From: Prevotella sp. tf2-5
GTDB taxonomy: Bacteria; Bacteroidota; Bacteroidia; Bacteroidales; Bacteroidaceae
Direction of reading: 5' to 3'
DNA: 64,000 nt
NCBI RefSeq assembly: GCF_900115435.1
Contig: NZ_FOWK01000013.1
Span: 1-64,000 of the forward strand
A model generated the notes under the pieces. The model searched no databases, was not told the DNA's origin, and was given only the letters and a program-made list of their open reading frames with translations. A program made the position numbers and the translations under genes. Within the stretch, counting starts at the first letter, position 1; the number at the start of each line of letters is the position of its first letter. Positions 30,972 through 38,880 of the stretch are shown piece by piece.

Positions 30972-31682
30972 ATGAGTTTGGCAAATAATCTTGACTCGAA
31001 GGTCATAGGCAACAGAAAAATCATTATTGAGACACGTTTTGATCCTATAGTGTCTATGCTTGATAAACGTGGACAAATCGTGGATACTGTCTTGTCATCT
31101 GGCCTTATCAATACCCCTCATTGGGAAGTTGGCCCTTCTGAGGTAAACCTTAGAGATTGTGAGAATAGGGACGATGCTCGTAACTTTGTATCTGTTCGAT
31201 TCAATAGGATTAATATCATGTCATTACAAATAGACTCAATAGAATCCTATTTTGACAGGTTTTCAAAGTTGTATGAAAAGATTACCGGTGTTATTGGTAC
31301 AGGGGTTGTTAGGCGTATTGGCTGTCGTGTAATGGGTTCATATTATACAAAGTCTTCCTCCTACGATACAATATTATCTAATTTCCTGAAACTATTCCCG
31401 GAAAGATTGCAGTTGTCGAAGTTTCCTGCCAATGATTTACTTTTCAATTTGACCTACACAGGAGGTATGTATCAGATTGGACCTTTAAATACAGTTGATC
31501 CGTTCTATGAAAGAGAGTTCAATAATTCTTTTTGCAAGAAACATGTAGGTGTTGCCATTGATACGGATAACTATATTACAAATGATGAAAAGCCGATAGA
31601 CAAGGTATCACTCATCAAAGATATTTATACGCTCTCACTTTCTGTAGAGAAAGACTTATATACAATGCTGTCGGAATTATAA
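30972..31682 (+). CDS. TIGR04255-like hypothetical protein
   Basis: 236 residues. The order of features (VRFNRINIMS, SYFDRFSKLYEKI, VVRRIGCRVMG, then a strand-rich C-terminal half) resembles the TIGR04255 group, a patchily spread family of unknown role. The match is loose. It lies 25 bases after the zinc-like gene and 1 base before the next, so it is probably translated together with its neighbours. Confidence 0.5.
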   Translation: MSLANNLDSKVIGNRKIIIETRFDPIVSMLDKRGQIVDTVLSSGLINTPHWEVGPSEVNLRDCENRDDARNFVSVRFNRINIMSLQIDSIESYFDRFSKLYEKITGVIGTGVVRRIGCRVMGSYYTKSSSYDTILSNFLKLFPERLQLSKFPANDLLFNLTYTGGMYQIGPLNTVDPFYEREFNNSFCKKHVGVAIDTDNYITNDEKPIDKVSLIKDIYTLSLSVEKDLYTMLSEL

Positions 31683-31683
31683 G

Positions 31684-32301
31684 ATGAGCCATAACAGAAA
31701 TAGAGATAGGGGTGGAGGACGCCCAACACCTCCTAAACAACAAGTATATAGAGATGAGTACAATCTTGAGGATAATTTCAAGAAAGTACGGCAATATGCT
31801 AAGAACTCAAATCGTCCAAAGAGAGACGTTACTGAACAAGAAGACAATTTGGATGACCGCAGCAGGATAATAAATTCATCACAAAGTACGATGAATGGTC
31901 CTACTGAATCCGATTCTTGGAACAAATATACTCATTTAGATGACAAAATTACCGATTTCCAGAATCAAAATGAAGATGCTCATGTTCAGATACGGAAAGA
32001 CTTGGGTGATAAGATAAACGATGAGGTTAAAGATTTACGTAGTGAAATAAAAAGCAAACTATCCACAGCGTGGTTTGTTAGAGCCATCGCGGTGTTAGCC
32101 GCCATAGTATCACTGTTCTTCATTCTTTCTTATAGTAAGGTACTTGGAACCCAAGATAAACATACAGAAGAAATCCAAGAAACCAAGTTGCAAATCAAGG
32201 ATGTTGAATCTGAAGTGAAAGAAGTTAAGAAAGATATCAACTCAATTAATGAAGATCTTAAGAATACTTCCAAAGGAGGAAATAAAAGAATTGTGAAATA
32301 G
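31684..32301 (+). CDS. Single-pass membrane protein with coiled coil
   Basis: 205 residues: a basic, Pro/Gly-rich start (MSHNRNRDRGGGRPTPPKQQ), a disordered linker, a membrane helix near 127-146 (AIAVLAAIVSLFFILSYSKV), and a coiled coil (EIQETKLQIKDVESEVKEVK). It starts 1 base after the previous stop. Not recognised; it may anchor or gate something at the membrane. Confidence 0.6.
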   Translation: MSHNRNRDRGGGRPTPPKQQVYRDEYNLEDNFKKVRQYAKNSNRPKRDVTEQEDNLDDRSRIINSSQSTMNGPTESDSWNKYTHLDDKITDFQNQNEDAHVQIRKDLGDKINDEVKDLRSEIKSKLSTAWFVRAIAVLAAIVSLFFILSYSKVLGTQDKHTEEIQETKLQIKDVESEVKEVKKDINSINEDLKNTSKGGNKRIVK

Positions 32302-32377
32302 TTGATGGAGTTGAAGGCATGGTTACAGGCTTTTGGAGATGCGATGCAATAAAAGATGCGACTATTAATGCTATCCT

Positions 32378-32436
32378 GCGTGAGTTCGTGATGAGCAAAG
32401 TTTCTTGTGATGAGATGAGCAATATGGATATGATAG
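32378..32436 (+). repeat. 59-bp direct repeat, left copy
   Basis: Starts gcgtgagttcgtgatgagca; matches 34575-34633 at 57 of 59 bases. It codes for REFVMSKVSCDEMSNMDMI in one frame, probably the C-terminal end of a lost gene. The two copies bracket the 690-residue secreted protein. Confidence 0.85.
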
Positions 32437-32494
32437 CCTATGACAGTATTGTCCCTTGTCATTACTTGTCGTTATAAATGACTTACATGAGTTT

Positions 32495-34567
32495 ATGAAG
32501 AAATTACTTTTTTCCGCCCTGCTTTTTCTTGTGCCATTAATGACACAAGCACAGGATGACAACCTCAATACAAAAGAGATTCAATTACCTGGTGTAGACA
32601 AACTCAAAAAGTCTGTATCAAAGGACGAATTACCGATGATAGAAAAATTGGTAATTCAAGGCGAGGAATTGTCAGATAATGATTATAAAGTCATCTCCAA
32701 AATGTCTAATTTGAAAGTTTTGGATATCTCTGAAGTGTCTCGACCTATTGATATTGATGGTAATCCTTTAGTAGGTAGATCATATGAAGGTCCTATTTAT
32801 AGGTTTAACATACAAAATCAACCAATATATAATGTTCCAAAACTTATCATCGATTCACGAGCGTTTTGTATAAAAGAGAATTATGAACCAATCAGGCAAA
32901 CTGAATGTGAATATGAGATAAATAAAATAATCAACGATAAAATTATTTATTTGGAGGTGGCAGGTAGTGTATTCCCTAATATAAGGTCGCTTACAGTAAA
33001 AAATGGGTTTGATATTAAGTTGCCTTTTACACCACCTTCCATGTTATATGTCACAAAGATTGGTACATGGCAAATCTATATTTCAGAAGGTTCCACTATA
33101 GAATTCCAGCATACAAAAGAGCCTATTCCGTCAGTACAAACGATTGAAGATGTCTTAAATGCAGATGCAAATCCTTATAGCCAACAGCTTACAGCAACAA
33201 GCTATATTAATGAGCCATTGTCTATCGACAATAGCTGTGAAGGGTATGATGGAACCTATTTAAATACTCACTACACAAACGATTTGGATGATTATATCGC
33301 CAAATATTCCTATTTTTCTAGAAATATAGTAGGAGATACGTTGTTTACAAACGGTGGTATCTATGAAAATGATTTTAGGGATAAAGACGTTTATAAGATC
33401 GATCTTCAAGAAAAAAAAATAATAGGGCTTGGTCATGGTGCTAATGTAACTATACCGCGAGGTCATTATGTTGTGACGGCAGTTTTATTCGGTGATGATC
33501 TTCGAAAGGAGATGAAGTCTTTTCTTAATAATGGCTATAAGATAGATGAGTTTGAATACACAAGAAATGAACAACTTGATATTTTGCAGATGTTGGGTGA
33601 AAAATATGCCCCACAATCAGAGATAAAAGAAAAAATTGCCGAAGCAAAAATAAATAAAGAAAAATTTAATTTTACAATATCGTCTGATTATGGTTTAAGA
33701 ATTGAGAGCATAGATAATACAAGTACTTACTATCTTTCAGTTAATTCATATGAATATTTTGCATCAGATCTAATTCCGACATCTTTTGTACCAATCAAGT
33801 ATGTTGATTATATCAAAAAGGAATTATTAAACAAGACTGTCATGATGTCATACAGAACAGATTTCATATTTGATGTTAGTAGTACTTATAAAAAATTAAA
33901 GGATGCCATAACTGGCGCAACTGTTTTCCAGCAAGACACACTTTTCTATTGTTCCGATGTTGTAATCAACAAAACAAATGATGTATGTTGTATTTTGGAA
34001 GGTAAGAATACAGGTAAATTTGCTGTTAAGGTAACAAACAAATATGATGATTTGAACAATTCTCGGGGTATTTCTTTATATAAAAGAGAAAGCCCAATGA
34101 AAAAGTCTATTTGGCATAGATATTATACGACAGAAGATGTTTTAGATAGCAGGCTTGCATGGATTAAACTATTTGCTGTAAGGGGTGAAACCTATAATAC
34201 ATACATAGATCGCTATATTGTTAAAGTGGATGATTTAGAAAAGAGCGTTAAGGATACAGAGCACATAAATTCCCTAAAAGCGATGAAGAAATTCCAGGAA
34301 CAAAAGGACTATCAGGATAATATTGCAAAGCGTGAAGCACAGAACAAACAAGATATGATAGAGAAGTATGGTAAGGACAAAGGGAGTCTCATTGCCAAAC
34401 ATACTATAACACTAGGGATGACACCTGAGATGTGCAAGGATGCATGGGGACGACCTCTATCAGTTTCCAACATGATAGATTCATCAGGTCAATATACGGA
34501 ATGGAAATATAATTTTAAGACTGTTATCTTTTTTAAAGATGGCAAAGTTGTAAGGATATTAAATTAA
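32495..34567 (+). CDS. Secreted protein of unknown function with SmpA/BamE-like C-terminus
   Basis: 690 residues from ATG 32495, chosen because it gives a clean signal peptide (MKKLLFSALLFLVPLMTQAQ). The N-terminal part has leucine-rich, BspA-like text (IEKLVIQGEELSDNDYKVIS, SNLKVLDISEVS). The long middle is not recognised. The last 50 residues (LGMTPEMCKDAWGRP ... VIFFKDGKVVRI) resemble the SmpA/OmlA (BamE-like) fold, which often senses or binds envelope partners. The gene is AT-rich and flanked by 59-bp direct repeats, so it may be a movable cassette. Confidence 0.7.
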   Translation: MKKLLFSALLFLVPLMTQAQDDNLNTKEIQLPGVDKLKKSVSKDELPMIEKLVIQGEELSDNDYKVISKMSNLKVLDISEVSRPIDIDGNPLVGRSYEGPIYRFNIQNQPIYNVPKLIIDSRAFCIKENYEPIRQTECEYEINKIINDKIIYLEVAGSVFPNIRSLTVKNGFDIKLPFTPPSMLYVTKIGTWQIYISEGSTIEFQHTKEPIPSVQTIEDVLNADANPYSQQLTATSYINEPLSIDNSCEGYDGTYLNTHYTNDLDDYIAKYSYFSRNIVGDTLFTNGGIYENDFRDKDVYKIDLQEKKIIGLGHGANVTIPRGHYVVTAVLFGDDLRKEMKSFLNNGYKIDEFEYTRNEQLDILQMLGEKYAPQSEIKEKIAEAKINKEKFNFTISSDYGLRIESIDNTSTYYLSVNSYEYFASDLIPTSFVPIKYVDYIKKELLNKTVMMSYRTDFIFDVSSTYKKLKDAITGATVFQQDTLFYCSDVVINKTNDVCCILEGKNTGKFAVKVTNKYDDLNNSRGISLYKRESPMKKSIWHRYYTTEDVLDSRLAWIKLFAVRGETYNTYIDRYIVKVDDLEKSVKDTEHINSLKAMKKFQEQKDYQDNIAKREAQNKQDMIEKYGKDKGSLIAKHTITLGMTPEMCKDAWGRPLSVSNMIDSSGQYTEWKYNFKTVIFFKDGKVVRILN

Positions 34568-34574
34568 ATATTTG

Positions 34575-34633
34575 GCGTGAGTTCGTGATGAGCAAAGTCT
34601 CTTGTGATGAAATGAGCAATATGGATATGATAG
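34575..34633 (+). repeat. 59-bp direct repeat, right copy
   Basis: Right-hand partner of 32378-32436. Here the frame continues VELLRPQME and a stop codon, which could be the original end of the lost gene. Confidence 0.85.
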
Positions 34634-34860
34634 TAGAACTTCTTCGTCCGCAGATGGAATAACATAATACATCCTACATCAGACCTCTTACTTCTTACAT
34701 CGTAAGTTGCTTTCTGGTTTGCGCAATTCCTTTATGAAACAGCTCTAACCTCTAATCGCTAACCCCTAATCGGAAAAGAAGCACTAACCGCTAACCTCTA
34801 ACCGATTTAAAAAAACATATTCGTGTACACAAAATAAGAACAAAAATTAGTAAAATACTT
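34634..34860. other. Repeat-filled gap before RNA copy 2
   Basis: 7-bp-period words fill much of this: tacatca/gacctct/tacttct (34669-34705) and ctaacct/ctaatcg/ctaaccg (34743-34805). No gene. Confidence 0.7.
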
Positions 34861-34889
34861 GAAAATCCGCTAAAAAAATTGTACCTTTG
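34859..34889 (+). promoter_or_regulatory. Promoter of ncRNA candidate, copy 2
   Basis: ttg (34859-34861), 20 bases, then tacctttg (34882-34889). The upstream DNA differs from copy 1, but the -7 box and a -33 TTG are both kept. Confidence 0.75.
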
Positions 34890-35082
34890 CCCCGTTATAG
34901 GACACAAGCCCTATTGAATCTACGGGACGCAAGTCCCTCGTGTAGAGGTGGTAACTCGTTGACCTATATCCTTTTAGGACCCATTAACATCCCCTCACCA
35001 CCATGAAAAATCCCTGGTAGTGAAGGAAGGGCAAGATGTATCCAAAGGATAAGTCCACATTCCCCTCACACCAAAACTAAAG
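34882..35082 (+). ncRNA. Structured RNA candidate, copy 2
   Basis: Exactly 201 bases like copy 1 at 20657-20857, with only scattered differences, none of which breaks the hairpin ggac-gcaa-gtcc or the tcaccacca/tggtagtga arm. Homology begins at the promoter box and stops after aaaactaaag in both copies, which marks the unit. Here the 54-residue gene is absent and about 100 bases separate the RNA from the tail hairpin. It precedes the capsule assembly operon. Confidence 0.6.
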
Positions 35083-35178
35083 TGCATGGATGTTGCATTC
35101 ATTTGTCAGGAGCCTGACCCCTGTCATACTCAAAGTAATAACATCATTCATCTCCCCTTAATGAACGCCTCCGAAATT

Positions 35179-35202
35179 GGTTAATCCCGGGGGGATTATC
35201 AT
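35179..35202 (+). terminator. Conserved tail hairpin of RNA unit, copy 2
   Basis: Identical 24-base tail to 21047-21070, with hairpin aatccc-ggg-gggatt at 35183-35197. Confidence 0.45.
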
Positions 35203-35231
35203 CTCACCTCTAACATCTTCCATCTAACCTC

Positions 35232-35708
35232 ATGAGCGAAGTTAGCGAAGCTATACAAGCGAAATGCCTCGCCTTCAGCGACAGAATCATAAGGTTGAAT
35301 GACTACCTTCTGGAGCAAGCTGCCAGCAAGAGGTATGATGGCGGAAGTCAGAGGGCTGACAGACGCAATAAAACTCAGACATCCTACGTCAGACATCAGA
35401 CATCACGAGTTCCCGTACACCTTCAATCGGTGGCGGCTTTAGCCAACCAACTATTAAGGTCGGGAACGAGTATAGGAGCTAATAATGCTGAAGCTACCAA
35501 TGCAGTAAGTAAAACGGATTACCGAGCGAAGTCATATATAGCACTGAAAGAGGCAAGAGAATCATTATACTGGATAGAACTTCTTCATCGCAACAAATAC
35601 ATTGACGATAAGCAATATCAGAGCATTTATAACGATGCAGAAGAACTTGTAAAGTTACTTGTTCATCGCTGTAAAAAGATTGATGGGCAACTTCGTGAAG
35701 ATAAATAA
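35232..35708 (+). CDS. Four-helix-bundle protein with repeat-derived loop
   Basis: 158 residues. SVAALANQLLRSGTSIGANNAEA and SYIALKEARESLYWIELLHR are typical of the four-helix-bundle (23S intervening-sequence) family. Residues about 48-58 (KTQTSYVRHQT) are coded by 7-bp-period words (cagacat/cctacgt), an in-frame insertion between helices. A truncated, frameshifted copy is at 28276. It stands between the RNA element and the capsule operon. Confidence 0.78.
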   Translation: MSEVSEAIQAKCLAFSDRIIRLNDYLLEQAASKRYDGGSQRADRRNKTQTSYVRHQTSRVPVHLQSVAALANQLLRSGTSIGANNAEATNAVSKTDYRAKSYIALKEARESLYWIELLHRNKYIDDKQYQSIYNDAEELVKLLVHRCKKIDGQLREDK

Positions 35709-36063
35709 CAACATCAGACATCATACATCAGACTTCAGACATCTTCTCGGGCTCCGGGCGGGTCTCTCTCGTAAGTTAAGTTAAATTTTTCTGCCCTCCC
35801 GTCCCGTTTTAAATACATCTACATCTTACATCATACATCGGACATCATACATCTTCATCCCTGTCCGCCCCGTTTTAAATAACATCATACATCTAACATC
35901 TAACATCATACATCAGACATCTTCATCCCTGTCCGTCCCGTTTAAAATAACACTTACATCTTACATCTGACCTCTTACTTCTTACATTGTAAGTTGGTCT
36001 CTCATAAAACGAAAAGGTTCAATAACAGCGGGCCTGTCCCCTTTTAAACAACAATTGAATGTC
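35709..36063. repeat. Higher-order array of 7-bp-period and cccgtccc units
   Basis: Blocks of 7-bp words (acatcat, acatcag, acatctt) alternate three times with a spacer 'ctgtccg(c/t)cccgtttaaaat', making a larger unit of about 75-85 bases. The last part holds ttacatc/ttacttc words and gggcctgtcccctttt just before the small membrane gene. No coding region. Confidence 0.75.
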
Positions 36064-36282
36064 ATGGAATTGATTAATCAAAACAATATTATAATTACTG
36101 CAAAAAAGAAGTATTTTCTTGTAGTATTATATTCTCTTGTTGCATTATTTGGCTTCGTATCATCATATTGGACGACAAATTTCGTGTGGATGTTGTTAAT
36201 CGTTATACCTGCAATAATCAGTCTTATACTTGCAATATATTGGCTCCGCTTCGGTAGTAATTTGAATAGAAAAGATGTTTGA
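36064..36282 (+). CDS. Small two-helix membrane protein
   Basis: 72 residues from ATG 36064 (a TTG at 36055 is possible). Two membrane helices: FLVVLYSLVALFGFVSSYW and VWMLLIVIPAIISLILAIYW. Not recognised. It overlaps the next gene by 8 bases, so it begins the capsule assembly operon. Confidence 0.6.
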   Translation: MELINQNNIIITAKKKYFLVVLYSLVALFGFVSSYWTTNFVWMLLIVIPAIISLILAIYWLRFGSNLNRKDV

Positions 36283-37345
36283 CAGAAATATCAATCTAAA
36301 TTTCCTAAGCTTTTGTCTAAAAGAGAATCCATCGGATGTACCAAATGTGACTGGCATGGACTGGCATGGACTTTATCGGTTCTGTCAGGAACAGGCGATT
36401 GAGGGCATAGTGCTTGCGGGAATAGACCGGTTGAGTAAGAGTAGGAAGATAGACATACCACAGGAGTTGCTCTTTGAGTGGATTGGCCAGGTTAATATGA
36501 TAGAGAGTCAGAATAAGTTGGTGAACCAGCGAGTGAAGGAGTTGACGGAGTATCTGAAAAAACAAGGAAGAGAATCCTGTATACTGAAGGGGCAAGGCAA
36601 TTCTTTGATGTATCCCAACCCAACAATGCGGAAACCCGGAGATATTGATGTCTGGTTAAAAGGAACAAAGAAAGAGGTTGCGGCATTTGTCCATCAGCGG
36701 TTTCCTGATATGAATGTACAGTATCATCACATGGACTATCCTATTTTTAATGATGTAGAAGTGGAGGTACATTATTATCCATCTTTCTGTTATAACAAGT
36801 GGCACAACTATAGATTACAGCAGTTTTTTAGAAAGACCAGCGAGACACAATTCAACAATATTAATTGCGATGGCTATGCTGTACCGTCGAATGCATTTAA
36901 TCTTGTGTTCCAGCTATCCCACATGATGCGCCATTTTTTTACACAGGGTATAGGTTTGCGCCATGCTATAGACTATTATTACCTGTTAAAGCAGGAGATT
37001 TCGGACACAGATAAGCAGGAGGCTGTAAGCATAATGAAGCGCTGTGGAATGTATAATTTCTTCTGCGCAGTGTTATGGATAGAAAAAGAGACACTAGGAC
37101 TGGATAAGAATTCAGATATAGCAAAAACAAATGAAAAAGCAGGAAAGATGGTATTAAAGGAGATGTTGAAGGGTGGAAACTTTGGCCTTCAAAACAACAG
37201 ATGTCACAATAATATTATTATCTCTTATGCTCATGAAATACTTTATAGAATGAAATTTATAATTGAGTTCCCATCAGAGCCGATATCTCGCCCTTTCGCA
37301 TTAGTGTGGGATTATGTTAAGAAACATTTGATAGTAGAAAAATGA
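36275..37345 (+). CDS. Nucleotidyltransferase family protein (NTP_transf_5 type)
   Basis: 356 residues with the family signature CILKGQGNSLMYPNP and RKPGDIDVWL, the minimal nucleotidyltransferase G-D-I-D site (about residues 107-128). Proteins of this type are common in Bacteroidetes capsule and O-antigen loci; their substrate is not known. From here to about 53.8 kb the DNA is AT-rich compared with region 1. Confidence 0.85.
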   Translation: MFDRNINLNFLSFCLKENPSDVPNVTGMDWHGLYRFCQEQAIEGIVLAGIDRLSKSRKIDIPQELLFEWIGQVNMIESQNKLVNQRVKELTEYLKKQGRESCILKGQGNSLMYPNPTMRKPGDIDVWLKGTKKEVAAFVHQRFPDMNVQYHHMDYPIFNDVEVEVHYYPSFCYNKWHNYRLQQFFRKTSETQFNNINCDGYAVPSNAFNLVFQLSHMMRHFFTQGIGLRHAIDYYYLLKQEISDTDKQEAVSIMKRCGMYNFFCAVLWIEKETLGLDKNSDIAKTNEKAGKMVLKEMLKGGNFGLQNNRCHNNIIISYAHEILYRMKFIIEFPSEPISRPFALVWDYVKKHLIVEK

Positions 37346-37371
37346 AAAACTCTTATTTTATTTGATCGTAC

Positions 37372-38865
37372 ATGAGAACATTTATTATAAGCATCCTGTT
37401 TGTTGTTTGTGGTGTATTAGGCTTTTTATGCCAGATGCTATACGCCAATTATTTCGGCTCCGGCAAAGAGATGGATATTTATTTCTCTTTACTATCGATA
37501 CCCGCTATAATTACAGGCGCTACAGGAACCATATTCTCATCATTGTTCTTTCCCACTTTCGCGCGTTTCGAGAAGTCAAAACTGGATGATTATATTTACA
37601 AAGTAAAAATATATGTTTCACGAATAGCTTTAATTATATCTATTGTAGGATTTGGGATTACTTATTTGAATTTGAGTAATATCATAGATACTGATGCGTC
37701 AGATTATTATAACCTAGCCCTCCTTTTGTCATCCTTATTTTGGCTAAATGGTTATATTTCTATAGTAAATGGCTATTTGGCATCTGTGCAGAATTATTTC
37801 AGGAATTTCCTGATAGTCTCATCTACACAGTTACTTGTTTATGTATTTATTATCCTGTCCGTCGTCTTATTACATGATGTACTTGGAGTAAGGTCAATAG
37901 CTGCTGGCATGGTATGTTCAGCAATTGTCTCCCTGATAATAAATAGATACTACGGGAACTTATTTCATAAATCAAATGCAAACGTGAAAATAGAAAGTAC
38001 AAAGCTCATCTCAAGAGTCTGTATGATAATTATTTCTTTTCTTCCATTCCATGCATTTGCATCGATAGCTTATTTATGGGCAGGGAGATTAGAATATGTA
38101 GGAGGCATTTCCTTGTTGGGTTATTCTCATAGTTTTGGCGGCTTCTTGTCAACAGCAGCAAGTATGGGGATGGCGACGGTCGCTTTCCCAGATATGGCTA
38201 GAAACCTTGCTTCTACTGATTCGGAAATTGTTCATAAAGGTTTGATTAGCTTTAGGGGACAATTAGAGGTCGTATTTATCTTTGCTTCATTCGTAGCGGT
38301 ATTTGCATCGTTGTTTGCGCATCCAATTATCGAAATACTATTTATGAGAGGTGAATTCACAGGAGAGTCAGTGAACAACCTTTCGGCAGTGCTACCTTTT
38401 TATTTCATTGATGGAGTATTAATTTCAATTATGAACATTACGCGTAATGTTTTTTACTCTTTGGAAAAACAAAAGATATTTGCAATCATAAGTGCTGTGG
38501 TAACAATAATGTTCCTGGGATGTTCTGTTATTATAGCAAATAATGTTGATTATGTTGGAGTAGGAGTTTTTGAAGCATTAGCTATGGCAATTTTTGTGCT
38601 ATTGTCGCTTGGTCATATAAATTCATACAATAGTATTTTCTCAATACGATATATAATTAATTTAATGGGGCAAATATGTATATTGATAGCTGCGGCTTTT
38701 GTTTCATTCTATGTGTATAATCTGACGTTAGCAATGCAAATAAACAATCTGCTCTCTTTGGTTGTAGCGGGGCTTGTTTATGTTGCTATAGTTGATATAA
38801 TACTTTCAAAAGTATTTAAAAGTGCAGTGTTCTGTGCTGTTAATAAAAAGGTATTTCGTTCTTAA
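37372..38865 (+). CDS. MurJ/Wzx-type lipid-linked oligosaccharide flippase
   Basis: 497 residues with about 13-14 hydrophobic helices. The start (FFC-free MQMLYANYFGSG-like; actual text GFLCQMLYANYFGSGKEMDIYF) and FSSLFFPTFARF, PFHAFASIAYLW, LFMRGEFTGESV match the MVF (MurJ-like) branch of MOP flippases. It would turn the lipid-linked repeat unit across the inner membrane. It is followed after 15 bases by the polymerase gene. Confidence 0.88.
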   Translation: MRTFIISILFVVCGVLGFLCQMLYANYFGSGKEMDIYFSLLSIPAIITGATGTIFSSLFFPTFARFEKSKLDDYIYKVKIYVSRIALIISIVGFGITYLNLSNIIDTDASDYYNLALLLSSLFWLNGYISIVNGYLASVQNYFRNFLIVSSTQLLVYVFIILSVVLLHDVLGVRSIAAGMVCSAIVSLIINRYYGNLFHKSNANVKIESTKLISRVCMIIISFLPFHAFASIAYLWAGRLEYVGGISLLGYSHSFGGFLSTAASMGMATVAFPDMARNLASTDSEIVHKGLISFRGQLEVVFIFASFVAVFASLFAHPIIEILFMRGEFTGESVNNLSAVLPFYFIDGVLISIMNITRNVFYSLEKQKIFAIISAVVTIMFLGCSVIIANNVDYVGVGVFEALAMAIFVLLSLGHINSYNSIFSIRYIINLMGQICILIAAAFVSFYVYNLTLAMQINNLLSLVVAGLVYVAIVDIILSKVFKSAVFCAVNKKVFRS

Positions 38866-38880
38866 AATCATTGAAAGAAA

